Below, piece after piece: positions 24,450 through 32,838 of a stretch of DNA of 34,858 nucleotides. Under the pieces are notes generated by a model. That model was not told the DNA's origin. It was given only the letters and a program-made list of their open reading frames with translations, and did no database searches. Origin of the DNA: Pontibacter qinzhouensis (GTDB lineage: Bacteria > Bacteroidota > Bacteroidia > Cytophagales > Hymenobacteraceae); NCBI RefSeq assembly GCF_008017455.1, contig NZ_VRTY01000066.1, positions 1 to 34,858 of the forward strand, written 5' to 3'. Position 1 is the first letter of the stretch. Each line of letters starts with the position of its first letter. The translations under genes were made by a program, and so were the position numbers.

Positions 24450-24834
24450 AGTAGTTTATATCGTGATAGTAGTTACATAGATTTTAAGCCATTGCCTTTG
24501 CCGTACACGTTTTGCTGCCTCGCTGCATGCATCAGGAAGAACGGTAACGGGCAGGGGAGGTGCGCTATTTAGCGTGCCGGTGTTTCCGCAGATTTTATCC
24601 TCTGATCGCTTGCAGTCGCACTACCTGGTTCATAATCTATGTAAGTACAACAGTCTAACGCTCCAAGGTCTCAAAAGTTTATAAGCAACCTGCCAAAATA
24701 ATAAATATGAAACTTAATTAAATTAAAATTTAGAATTAAAATGCAGGAGCTTGAAGAAGTCGTATAGCAACCATTAATACCAACTTTTACCTGAGAATGG
24801 CTGAGCAGCATTTCTATTTCTATTCCTCCAGACT
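24450..24834. other. Intergenic region upstream of the hydrolase
   Basis: About 385 bp with no recognised gene, promoter consensus or hairpin of note. Repeat copy H follows at 24835. Confidence 0.35.
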
Positions 24835-24892
24835 AATTATGCTAATGTTTTTGGCCTCCAAACACTTTTTAGCTCCAAACTAGCCAAGGGTA
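24835..24892 (+). repeat. Dispersed 58-bp element, copy H
   Basis: Starts AATTATGCTAATG and ends CAAGGGTA, with 37-nt spacing. The core is degenerate (GGCCTCCAAACAC), so the central dyad is broken in this copy. Ends 15 bp before the dinB stop codon. Confidence 0.85.
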
Positions 24893-24907
24893 ATTTAGCC
24901 GTTTTAG

Positions 24908-25987
24908 TTAAAAATCGAAGGTAAGCTGATAATTGGCCTGCAGGTCGTGCTGGTAAAGCAGGTTCGATACCGATATGCCGAGCAACCTGACCGGATAGGC
25001 TGGCAGCATGGGGTTCCGGAGCAGATCGCGGGCAACCGTAAAGAGCGCGTCGGAGCTACTCAGGTAGTGCAGCAGCGTTTTGCTTCGGGTCTGGAGCGTA
25101 AAATCAAAGTATTTTAGTTTTAGTGTTACGGTTTTGGCCGTTGCCTGCAGGCGCTGCATGTCCTGGGCCACTTCCTGCGCCAGAAACTGCAGTCGCTCCA
25201 GCATCTCCTCCTCCTCCGAAATATCGGCATCGAAGGTTCGTTCCGACCCAATGGACTTCCTGACACGATGCGGCTGCACCAGGCGCTCGTCCTGGGCTCT
25301 GGCAATCCGGAAATAGTAGCGGCCCACTTTGCCAAAACGCTGCACCAGCTCCTGCTCAGAGCGCTCCCGGAGATCGGCTCCGGTGGCTATGCCCATTGCC
25401 TGCATTTTAGCTGCTGTTACCTTCCCTATGCCATGAAACTTCTCGATCCCCAGGCCTGCCACCAATGCCTCTGCCTTATCGGGGGTAATAAGTGTAAAGC
25501 CATTTGGCTTGTTCATGTCGGAGGCTATTTTTGCCAGAAACTTATTGAACGACACGCCAGCCGAGGCGGTTAAGTTCGTCTCTTCCAGAATGCGTGCTTT
25601 TATCTGGTGAGCAATTATGCTGGCCGATGGCATGGCGACTTTGTTTTCGGTAACATCGAGATAGGCTTCATCGAGCGAGAGCGGCTCCACCAGGTCGGTG
25701 TAGGCGTGAAATATTTCGCGAATCTGCCTCGAAACCGAGCTGTACACGTCAAAACGAGGTTTCACAAAAATTAGCTGCGGGCACTTCTGAATGGCGATCC
25801 TGGAGGCCATGGCCGAGAAAACGCCGAATTTACGGGCCTCGTAGCTAGCCGCTGCCACCACACCACGAGCCTTAGAACCACCCACTGCCACTGGTTTGCC
25901 CCGTAACTCAGGGTTATCGCGCTGCTCCACCGATGCATAAAAGGCATCCATGTCGATGTGTATGATTTTACGGATAGGCTGACTCAA
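24908..25987 (-). CDS. dinB: DNA polymerase IV
   Basis: 359 aa, usual length. Catalytic carboxylates are Asp12 (HIDMDAFYASVEQRD) and Asp106-Glu107 (LSLDEAYLD). The finger, thumb (ITPDKAEALVAGLGIEKFHGIGKVTAAKM, with the helix-hairpin-helix) and little-finger domains (IGSERTFDADISEEEEM) follow. The C-terminal YQLTFDF fits a sliding-clamp-binding peptide. It performs error-prone translesion synthesis. The frame's first codon is TTG at 25987; a TAG lies in frame shortly upstream, so TTG is the best start. A TAAATTTG -7 box is 44 bp upstream. Confidence 0.95.
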   Translation of the reverse strand: MSQPIRKIIHIDMDAFYASVEQRDNPELRGKPVAVGGSKARGVVAAASYEARKFGVFSAMASRIAIQKCPQLIFVKPRFDVYSSVSRQIREIFHAYTDLVEPLSLDEAYLDVTENKVAMPSASIIAHQIKARILEETNLTASAGVSFNKFLAKIASDMNKPNGFTLITPDKAEALVAGLGIEKFHGIGKVTAAKMQAMGIATGADLRERSEQELVQRFGKVGRYYFRIARAQDERLVQPHRVRKSIGSERTFDADISEEEEMLERLQFLAQEVAQDMQRLQATAKTVTLKLKYFDFTLQTRSKTLLHYLSSSDALFTVARDLLRNPMLPAYPVRLLGISVSNLLYQHDLQANYQLTFDF

Positions 25988-26030
25988 AATAAGAACTGAA
26001 TGCTACAGAAAATAAGCTAAAAACGCACCG

Positions 26031-26038
26031 CAAATTTA
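26031..26038 (-). promoter_or_regulatory. Predicted -7 element of the dinB promoter
   Basis: The minus strand reads TAAATTTG, an exact TAnnTTTG. The expected transcript start is about 37 nt upstream of the TTG start codon. No clear -33 TTG was found. Confidence 0.45.
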
Positions 26039-26071
26039 CCATTCTTTTAGCACTTGCCCTACACAGCCTCT

Positions 26072-26130
26072 TACCCTTGAAACCAATTGGCCTTTTTTGC
26101 TTTTGGAAGGGTGTTTTCATTCGAAACATT
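26072..26130 (-). repeat. Dispersed 59-bp element, copy I
   Basis: On the minus strand it starts AATGTTTCGAATG, has the core CCCTTCCAAAAG and ends CAAGGGTA, with 38-nt spacing (one base longer than most). It sits upstream of dinB, behind the predicted promoter. Confidence 0.83.
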
Positions 26131-26195
26131 TATAAAAAGCCTCTTGTCGGTTTTCCGGCTCCGTATAGCAAATACAAATAGGCGGGGAGTTCGAG

Positions 26196-26555
26196 TTAAA
26201 ATTCAGGTTGGCCAAAAGTGAGCAGGTTATTATCCGGGTCAAGTAGCGAAAACTCTTTCTGCCCCCAGGGTTTAAGTTGTAAGGCACCTGCCGGATGAAT
26301 CTCTATTCCCTTGCTTATTAGTAAGTTATACAGCGTTTCTATGTTGTTTGTCCTGAGGTAAAGCTGCCCATAATTATCAGCAGGATTGAGTTCTTTAAAT
26401 TCAAAAAAATGAATCTGTAACTGATCTTTTTCAAGCATAAGATACCCATTGTAAGCTGCCTGCCCATATTCTTGAAAGCCTAAGCCATTTATGTAATAGC
26501 GCTTTGTCATTTCTTTGTTGCGCATGGGCAGTTTAGGATGGATGGCTGTTAACAT
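26196..26555 (-). CDS. VOC-fold protein, bleomycin-resistance/glyoxalase type
   Basis: 119 aa with the two beta-alpha-beta-beta-beta modules of the vicinal oxygen chelate fold. The first half has AIHPKLPMRNKEMTKRYYI, GYLMLEKDQLQIHFFEF and the second QLYLRTNNIETLYNLLISKG and KEFSLLDPDNNLLTFGQ. It resembles BLMA-type drug-binding proteins more than glyoxalase I, because the metal-ligand pattern is incomplete. It may bind a small ligand or act as an enzyme of unknown substrate. The pattern alone does not show bleomycin resistance. Confidence 0.8.
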   Translation of the reverse strand: MLTAIHPKLPMRNKEMTKRYYINGLGFQEYGQAAYNGYLMLEKDQLQIHFFEFKELNPADNYGQLYLRTNNIETLYNLLISKGIEIHPAGALQLKPWGQKEFSLLDPDNNLLTFGQPEF

Positions 26556-26694
26556 AGTTTTAAATGAAATAGCAATAGCAGCTAAAATACTGTGGTTCAG
26601 TCTTTTAAAATTGTTCTATAAGTAGTAAAAGCTAAATATTACATAATAAACTGTCGCAGTAACTAAGCATATAACGGATTGTAAATCTTAATAT

Positions 26695-27581
26695 CGCGAG
26701 TTTTGGGTTTAACGAATTGTAATTCAGATAGTAACATATAAAAAACAAGACAGCGCCAAAAGCAGTAAGATTTAAAGTTGGACATTTTAAATTCTCTACT
26801 ACTATGACAGCTGTCTTGAGTACCACCAAGTTAACGGAAATTTTCATTGCCTGCGATGATTTCATGAACAAATTCACCTCCCACCAACTCTCCCAGGGCT
26901 ACCAGATGGAGCCTGCCACGCAGCTGATGAGTGAGTCGGAGATGATGGCGATCGTCATCTTCTACCACCACTCAGGCCTGCGTTGTTTCAAGTACTTCTA
27001 TGAGCTGGAGGTGCAGCGGGGGCTGCGCTCTTACTTCCCCGCCTGCTACAGTTACTCTCGCTTTGTGAGCCTGATGCAGCGGCTCAACCTGCCCCTGCTC
27101 GTCTTCCTCTGCGCCTGCCGCCTGGCCGCGGCCACCAGGGGCAACTACATGGACGCCACCAAGCTGGTGGTCTGCCACAACAAGCGCATATTCTCCCATA
27201 AGGTCTTCCAGGGCCTGGCAAGGCGCGGCAAGTCCTCCACCGGCTGGTTTTTCGGCCTCAAGCTGCACGCGGTGATCAATGAGCTGGGGCAGCTGGTGGT
27301 CTTCCGCCTCACCTCGGGCAACGTGGCCGACAACAACCCCCAGTTCCTCGACAAGCTCACCGGGGACTCATCGAGTCGGTTTTCAACCTGCTCAAGGGGC
27401 ACTGCTACATCGACCACACCAGGCATAGAAGTCCCTTGAACTTCTTTATCAACCTCTGGGGGGCACTTATCGCTTAATCCTTTATGGATAGCTTCCCCTC
27501 CATGCCGAAGTTCCTGCCCAGAGCAGAAAAGGGGAAAATACCCAAATTGTACTTGTTTAATTTTTCAACTCAAAACTCGCG
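26695..27581 (+). mobile_element. Internally deleted IS982-family insertion sequence
   Basis: 887 bp, bounded by imperfect terminal inverted repeats that share CGCGAGTTTTG and GTT (26695-26709 and the complement of 27567-27581). The flanks carry an imperfect 7-bp target duplication (TTAATAT at 26688-26694 and TTAATAA at 27582-27588). The interior is visibly more GC-rich than its surroundings, pointing to recent arrival. The ends look intact, but the transposase is truncated, so the copy could move only with help from another element. Confidence 0.82.
26804..27477 (+). pseudogene. IS982-family transposase, deleted and frameshifted
   Basis: The first 190 or so residues are typical: a helical N-terminal part, then the first catalytic Asp in NYMDATKLVVC and GWFFGLKLHAVINELGQLV. 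At about 27362 the frame jumps. The continuation, LIESVFNLLKGHCYIDHTRHRS (catalytic Glu and the family C-terminus), is in another frame and ends with TAA at 27475-27477. The section between, which in relatives holds the second catalytic Asp (GDKGY-like), is missing. The sequence CGGGGACTC at the junction would fit both original sides, so deletion across a short repeat is likely. Confidence 0.8.
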
Positions 27582-28253
27582 TTAATAAGAAGTGATAGGG
27601 AATTTATCAGGCTCTGCTATTATCGTAATATCAAAGGTGTCGGCATAAGCTCCATACGTCAGGTAATCGAGCCTTCGTCTGTAATAGGTAGAAAAGTTAG
27701 GGGCCGCCGAAAGAAGTGAAATGATGTTTTCTTGATTTGCCACACCACGCAAATAAACCGTTGTATCGTTATTTGCTCCGTACACCCGAACCAGATGAAA
27801 TCCTATATAATCGCCTATACTTAAAGGTGGGTAGAGGTTATTCGTTACCAGTACACGGGCTCTGATAACAGACGTTTTCCGGATAATAAAGTTAACGTTG
27901 TTACTGCCTTTACTTATGGGCCGCTGCGAAGTCTGACCATTTGGTAAAGCATACATACGGTCTGGTATTGAGCAGCCAACATTCAAGCCATTGCTGTTTT
28001 TTGGTTTATGAGCCAGTTGGTAATATCCGTGCGCATCGGTTCTTGTGGAGTCAAGCAACTGGTTATAAGAGCAGGCAAAATTTTTACACGCTACATCATA
28101 AATGTACACCAACATATTCTGTACTGGCTGCTGTAACAGATCATCGTATACTCTTCCCTTTACTACAACCATTTCTGCCGCATCATCTTTGTCTTTACAA
28201 CCAGGTAGAAGTAAAGTAAAGAACAGCATTGTCAGTAGAAGGGGCGTTTTCAT
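27582..28253 (-). CDS. Lipoprotein with carboxypeptidase-regulatory-like domain
   Basis: 223 aa. MKTPLLLTMLFFTLLLPGC is a lipoprotein signal (Cys19). The first mature domain (VVVKGRVYDDLLQQPVQNMLVYIYD, then RTDAHGYYQLAH) matches the beta-sandwich domain often found at the start of Bacteroidota surface proteins. The second half (about 100-220) is beta-rich and unassigned. The stop codon TAA is formed from the target duplication of the insertion sequence. The original sequence before insertion would also have read TAA, so the protein is intact. Confidence 0.75.
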   Translation of the reverse strand: MKTPLLLTMLFFTLLLPGCKDKDDAAEMVVVKGRVYDDLLQQPVQNMLVYIYDVACKNFACSYNQLLDSTRTDAHGYYQLAHKPKNSNGLNVGCSIPDRMYALPNGQTSQRPISKGSNNVNFIIRKTSVIRARVLVTNNLYPPLSIGDYIGFHLVRVYGANNDTTVYLRGVANQENIISLLSAAPNFSTYYRRRLDYLTYGAYADTFDITIIAEPDKFPITSY

Positions 28254-28280
28254 ATTGTTGTCAGTAATCTGAAGTTATAG

Positions 28281-28294
28281 ATATTGTACAATAT
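28281..28294. promoter_or_regulatory. Perfect palindrome upstream of the lipoprotein gene
   Basis: ATATTGTACAATAT is its own reverse complement and lies 28 bp upstream of the lipoprotein ATG. It could be a repressor site. The only support is its symmetry and position. Confidence 0.35.
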
Positions 28295-28519
28295 ACCCAT
28301 TATTTTATAATTTTGAAAGCCTGCAATATAATTCCGCTTTACAAGATTCTGGAAGAGTAAAAAGGCAACAAGGTTAATCAGGCCGCAGAAGACCTTTTCC
28401 GGGTAAGGTTAATTTTTCTAACTTCTGAAAGTCGATGTATTAAGCTTATGCAGGCATCGAGCTGCAAGCCATTCCGTATAGACAAGCAGAAAAAACAACT
28501 ACGACACACGATTGTACCT

Positions 28520-29806
28520 ATGAAAATTGGTTTTACTAAAGTTGCAGTGGCAGGCTTTTTTGCTTTAGCATTGGTAGCTTGTAATTCGGAGCAGAACAAT
28601 GAGCAGCAGGAGGCAAGCACCTCCACAACTGAGGCTACTGTGCAGACACCAGCCGGCCTGGAAGTAAATTTGCCAGCACCCGACACCACCCACGAAGCAG
28701 AAAAACGAAGCGATGCTATTGGCTGGAAAGATTGCCGCACCCCTAAAGCTCCAAACGGATTTACAGTAACTAAATTTGCGGATGGCCTGAAGCACCCGCG
28801 TAATATCTATGTAGCCCCTAATAATGATATATTTGTTGCGGAATCGGATGATGAAGAGAAAAGTGCCAACCAGATAACACTCTTACGCGACACGAACAAC
28901 GATGGCCTGCCAGATGTAAAAGAAACCTTCATGTCTGGCCTGAACCAGCCTTACGGCATGCTCGTGATGCACAACTACTTCTACGTAGGCAACACCGATG
29001 GTGTAAACCGATACCCATACAAGCCAGGCCAGCTCAAACTCACAGGTCAGGGCGAAAAAATAGTTGAACTTCCGGCTGGCGGCTACAACCACCACTGGAC
29101 CCGCAACCTGCTTGCCAAACCCGACAATTCTAAAATCTATATTTCGGTGGGCTCTGCCAGCAATGTAGGCGAATACGGCATGGAAGAGGAGAAGCGCCGG
29201 GCAAATATTCTCGAAATAAACCCCGATGGAACAGGAGAGCGGGTATACGCCAGCGGCCTTCGCAACCCGGTTGGCACCGCCTGGGCTCCCGGTTCTAACG
29301 TGCTATGGACTGCAGTTAACGAACGTGATTATCTTGGCGATGATCTCGTGCCTGACTACCTGACCAGTGTGCAGCCGGGAGCTTTTTACGGGTGGCCTTA
29401 TGCCTATTTTGGAGCGAACGAAGACCCTCGCCTAAAAGGAAAACGACCTGATCTGGTACAAAGAACCGTGGTGCCGGAAGTTCCGCTTGGCTCGCATACT
29501 TCTTCGCTGGGCCTGGCTTTTTACACCGGAAGCGCTTTCCCTGAAAAATTTCGCAACGGCGCCTTTATTGGCCAGCATGGCTCCTGGAACCGCAGCGAGT
29601 TCTCTGGCTACAAAGTAGTATTTGTGCCATTCACCAACGGAAAACCATCTGGCCCTACGGAAGATTTCCTGACAGGCTTTATCTCAGATGCCGGAAACGA
29701 TGAGGTGTATGGCAGACCTGTAGGAATTGCCGTGTTGCCTGATGGCTCTTTACTTGTAGCCGATGATGCAGCCAATACTATTTGGCGCGTGAGTCCAAAT
29801 AAGTGA
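28520..29806 (+). CDS. Sorbosone dehydrogenase-like (PQQ-type beta-propeller) lipoprotein
   Basis: 428 aa from the ATG at 28520; the in-frame ATG at 28448 would put 24 residues before the signal peptide. Lipobox LVAC gives Cys21. The propeller has GFTVTKFADGLKHPRNIYVAPNNDIFVAES, TGERVYASGLRNPVGTAWAPGSN, QPGAFYGWPYAYFG, IGQHGSWNRSEFSGYKVVFVPF and GRPVGIAVLPDGSLLVADD. These are typical of the L-sorbosone/soluble glucose dehydrogenase superfamily, which oxidises sugars in the periplasm with PQQ. Cofactor use is not shown for this branch. Followed by a strong terminator. Confidence 0.88.
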   Translation: MKIGFTKVAVAGFFALALVACNSEQNNEQQEASTSTTEATVQTPAGLEVNLPAPDTTHEAEKRSDAIGWKDCRTPKAPNGFTVTKFADGLKHPRNIYVAPNNDIFVAESDDEEKSANQITLLRDTNNDGLPDVKETFMSGLNQPYGMLVMHNYFYVGNTDGVNRYPYKPGQLKLTGQGEKIVELPAGGYNHHWTRNLLAKPDNSKIYISVGSASNVGEYGMEEEKRRANILEINPDGTGERVYASGLRNPVGTAWAPGSNVLWTAVNERDYLGDDLVPDYLTSVQPGAFYGWPYAYFGANEDPRLKGKRPDLVQRTVVPEVPLGSHTSSLGLAFYTGSAFPEKFRNGAFIGQHGSWNRSEFSGYKVVFVPFTNGKPSGPTEDFLTGFISDAGNDEVYGRPVGIAVLPDGSLLVADDAANTIWRVSPNK

Positions 29807-29827
29807 CAGCTTGTAACTAGATATTTT

Positions 29828-29874
29828 AAACACCATTGCCAAACCAATCAGGACCTGGCAGTGGTGTTTTTTTT
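29828..29874 (+). terminator. Intrinsic terminator of the dehydrogenase gene
   Basis: AAACACCATTGCCA (29828-29841) pairs with TGGCAGTGGTGTTT (29856-29869), one G-U pair, followed by a T-run to 29874. It is 21 bp after the stop. Confidence 0.9.
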
Positions 29875-30325
29875 ATGCTGAAAATGTACTCCAGTTGGTG
29901 AAGCAGCCTTTCTTTAGCTGTGTCTGCATAATATTTGGCAATATAACTGCCCGGAACTCGAACTTGTATTACTTTCTAATGCAGGACACAGTATTAAGAC
30001 ACAGAATTTTATAATCTACCTTTTGAGGCTCGTAGAAAACAACAATCAAGTTCTGATAAATGGTATTATATTAATTTTTCGCCACACAAATTATTCAAAT
30101 GAAACTGCCCTTCCAAAGCAATTCTACCAGTTTTAGTGCAAGGGTAAATCATATAATTATGGCCTGTCGATCAAGGCTCTTATCGAGACCTGCTTACTTG
30201 TAGCCTTCACCAGGATTTTAAATTTGAATAAAAATATTTTATATCCTGCATGTTTAATTTTTGGCTGAATTTTTGTGAATTTTTAAATTGATAAAAATTT
30301 CTTCAGGTATAGAATTGAAAGTACG
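29875..30325. other. Intergenic region, 451 bp
   Basis: Contains repeat copy J at 30089-30146. The final 100 bp before the next gene are extremely AT-rich, as expected of a promoter, although no exact TAnnTTTG is present. No coding potential was seen. Confidence 0.4.
30089..30146 (+). repeat. Dispersed 58-bp element, copy J
   Basis: Starts AATTATTCAAATG, has the core CCCTTCCAAAGC and ends CAAGGGTA, with 37-nt spacing. Confidence 0.87.
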
Positions 30326-31042
30326 ATGCACAGGTTATGGTGTTTGTTGCTGTTAGTATGCACCCTCAGTATAGAGTCCTATGGACAGGAGGAAGAACCC
30401 CTTCAGTCGGTGGGTACAGCTTATCTGGGAGCATCGTATGCTATACCTCTTGGAGGATACAGACAGGCGTACCCTCAGGCAAATGCATTGGGAGGCACTT
30501 TTGGCTTGCTTCTAAATCCACGGTCTTACCCATCGCCCTTGGAGGTTGGCGTGCAGGTGAGCTACCTAAGCCAGGGAATTGATAAAAACAGGTCATCTTT
30601 CAGCAATGTCTACCCAATCATTAAAACCTCCCATAGCCTTGTTCCCCTGCATTTGGTGGCACGTGTTAAACCTCAAAAACCGATGCGCTTTAAACCTTAT
30701 ATCGATGGGTTAGTTGGGATAACTATATTTAATACCCGCTCTAAATTAAAAGAAGACATTTTCGATTTTATGCGAGACGACCATGAAGCCATCGTTCTCG
30801 GCAAATACCGGACAACCGTATTTAGCTGCGGCATAGGAGCAGGCATGTTGCTTTGGGAGAGCAACTCAAAAAATTCATTTGCCGATATTCGGGTAACTTA
30901 CCTCCAAAGCCCTTTTACCACCTATGTCAGAAAACGGGATGTGGCTGTTCAGCAGGATGGCTATCCTGTTTACTTCTTCACCCGATCTGAAACCAACATG
31001 CTCCAGATTAGCCTTAACATCTCCGGAGTCCTAACAAAATAG
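30326..31042 (+). CDS. Outer-membrane beta-barrel protein
   Basis: 238 aa. The signal peptide LWCLLLLVCTLSIESYGQ is cleaved before QEEE. About ten alternating strands follow (GTAYLGASYAIPLG, LEVGVQVSYLSQG, FKPYIDGLVGITIF, TVFSCGIGAGMLLW, FADIRVTYLQSPF, MLQISLNISGVL). They end in an amphipathic strand, as in small outer-membrane barrels such as OmpW/OmpX types. No pore or enzymatic motif is visible. Probably monocistronic. Confidence 0.75.
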   Translation: MHRLWCLLLLVCTLSIESYGQEEEPLQSVGTAYLGASYAIPLGGYRQAYPQANALGGTFGLLLNPRSYPSPLEVGVQVSYLSQGIDKNRSSFSNVYPIIKTSHSLVPLHLVARVKPQKPMRFKPYIDGLVGITIFNTRSKLKEDIFDFMRDDHEAIVLGKYRTTVFSCGIGAGMLLWESNSKNSFADIRVTYLQSPFTTYVRKRDVAVQQDGYPVYFFTRSETNMLQISLNISGVLTK

Positions 31043-31144
31043 ATTTTATTTATCCGGTAACCAGATCATAAACAGATCTAAAACCTGCACCAGCCTTAGC
31101 AGGAACTGCAGGAGGAGAACGGCGACCATTGTTTTTGTTGCCTT

Positions 31145-32197
31145 TTACTTGCCCTTACTGCTGTTATAATCTGTTAAAAGACCTTCGCAGATCCAGTTAG
31201 CCAATGCCTGCCGGTTACTTGGTATCACAAAACGGCGCTGATCGAGGTCGTTTCGGATATTACCTAATTCAATAAAAACAGTAGGAGGCAAGCTGTTTTT
31301 TACCACGTATAGGGTACTTCTTTCGGATACACTGCCGGAGTAAGCGCGGTTTGGCTGGTAACGCTTGTATTTAGAAGTGAAGGTCTGGTGAATAGTTTCT
31401 GCCAGTTTTTTGCCAGCGGCGCTATTTTCGTGGTGGTAAAAGAAAACATCAATTTTCTGGCTCTTACTGCGGCTATCGATATGGATGGCCAGCATGCGCT
31501 GGTAAGCTCCTTTGTGTTTACCATACAGGCCATTCACGACATCAGTACGGTCGCGGAGCCGTTGCTTGTGGTTCAGTGGAATAGGTTTGTTGGGGTAATG
31601 CACTTCATCACGATCCATTTTCAGGATGCTCTCGTCACGTATACCATCATCAGGGTCTTGTGTGATCATGTACACAGTTGCTCCATGCTCCATCAGGGCA
31701 CGGGCCAGCCGGATAGAGACATCGTAGGCATATTCATCTTCGCTTAAGGAGTGGGAGCCATATTTCCCGATTGCGCCAGGATCTGGACCACCGTGACCTG
31801 CCGACACATAAAAAACAGCTCCGCTTAGCTGCTGATCTTTTACCTCCACGCGGGCATGTTTTGGTCCGAACAGCGGCACATTTAATACCCGAGCCGAAGA
31901 GGCTGTGGCTGTGCTGCCGGCTTTAGCAGTGTTGGCCTCGGTTGCTGCTGTACCAGTCTCAGTTGTTTTTAGTGGAAGCAGGTAAGTTTTTCCGATAATG
32001 AGGCTGTTGTTTTTGCCAAGGTTTTCGCGGTTCAGTTCCAGAAACTGTGCAGCGTGTTCCGAGTAATTTAAACCATGGCGCCGTAGCAAGGTAAAAATCC
32101 CATCACCGGACTTTGCTTCAACTTTCTGATAATTCTGCTGCGCTGTGGCAAACATGGAGGTACTCAGGAACAGAAGTAGGAATAATATGTTTTTCAA
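31145..32197 (-). CDS. LysM-containing N-acetylmuramoyl-L-alanine amidase
   Basis: 350 aa. Signal peptide (residues 1-20), LysM domain (about 23-76: GDGIFTLLRRHGL to YLLPL), a Thr/Ala-rich linker (about 77-103) and a C-terminal amidase_3 domain. The zinc ligands and catalytic Glu of the amidase_3 fold are visible as His135 (SAGHGGPDPGA), Glu153 or 155, His239 (LAIHIDSR) and Glu310 (FIELGNIRN). It cleaves the amide between MurNAc and the stem peptide in the periplasm, in daughter-cell separation or turnover. The start codon is TTG at 32197: an in-frame TAA lies two codons upstream, and no ATG precedes the signal peptide. Confidence 0.92.
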   Translation of the reverse strand: MKNILFLLLFLSTSMFATAQQNYQKVEAKSGDGIFTLLRRHGLNYSEHAAQFLELNRENLGKNNSLIIGKTYLLPLKTTETGTAATEANTAKAGSTATASSARVLNVPLFGPKHARVEVKDQQLSGAVFYVSAGHGGPDPGAIGKYGSHSLSEDEYAYDVSIRLARALMEHGATVYMITQDPDDGIRDESILKMDRDEVHYPNKPIPLNHKQRLRDRTDVVNGLYGKHKGAYQRMLAIHIDSRSKSQKIDVFFYHHENSAAGKKLAETIHQTFTSKYKRYQPNRAYSGSVSERSTLYVVKNSLPPTVFIELGNIRNDLDQRRFVIPSNRQALANWICEGLLTDYNSSKGK

Positions 32198-32838
32198 AGC
32201 TTACGTGTTTTTACCAGACGCATTTTTAAAGAACATAGCGGGCAGGTCTGGAAGATAAAATTATGCAAAAAGCTGCAGTAGCCGAAGGGATAAATACAAT
32301 AAATATAGTTTAAAACCCGTAGAATCTTTTTAATCAGAAGGTTACATATTATTGCAGGACGACATGCCACTCATAAAACTCTCCTGTATGGTCCAGTATT
32401 CATCTCATTTGAGAAGAACGGCAACTAAAAATTAATAAATGCACTCTTTGGTGTTCCCTTTAATTAAGCAAACTTTTATAGTTTACCTCCCGTCTCTTAT
32501 ATCTCTACTAATGATTTCTCTCAATCTACTTACAGTTGCTTTTTAAGCACAGTATACCCTTGAATAGTTTCAATAGAAAAACCTTCTGAAGGCTTGTTTT
32601 ATTTGAATAATTGCAGCCCTACTTCACCTGAAAATCAGCAGTCAGGCACCTAACCGTACACAGTTTATAGGCAGGTTTTGTAAATAAATGTGCGTATAAA
32701 AACTGTTGTGCTTTCAGGTTGCAAGGTATAAGCAGGCACAAACAAAGAACTACTACAGTAATTCTTTAGAAAATTTGAATTGATTGATTGAGCGGAAAGG
32801 TACCACAAGATTAGCAGCAGGTAAGAGTGCATTTGGCT
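32198..32838. other. Intergenic region, 641 bp, the longest of the window
   Basis: Contains repeat copy K (32555-32612). No terminator for the phosphatase gene and no consensus promoter for the amidase could be found. No coding region or tRNA is visible, so it may hold an undetected small RNA or a decayed gene. Confidence 0.4.
32555..32612 (-). repeat. Dispersed 58-bp element, copy K
   Basis: On the minus strand it starts AATTATTCAAATA, has the core GCCTTCAGAAGG (perfect dyad arms) and ends CAAGGGTA, with 37-nt spacing. Confidence 0.87.

Noticed and set aside
26972..27426. Two minus-strand frames (98 and 93 aa) inside the insertion sequence
   Set aside because: They are antisense to the GC-rich transposase and have no family features.
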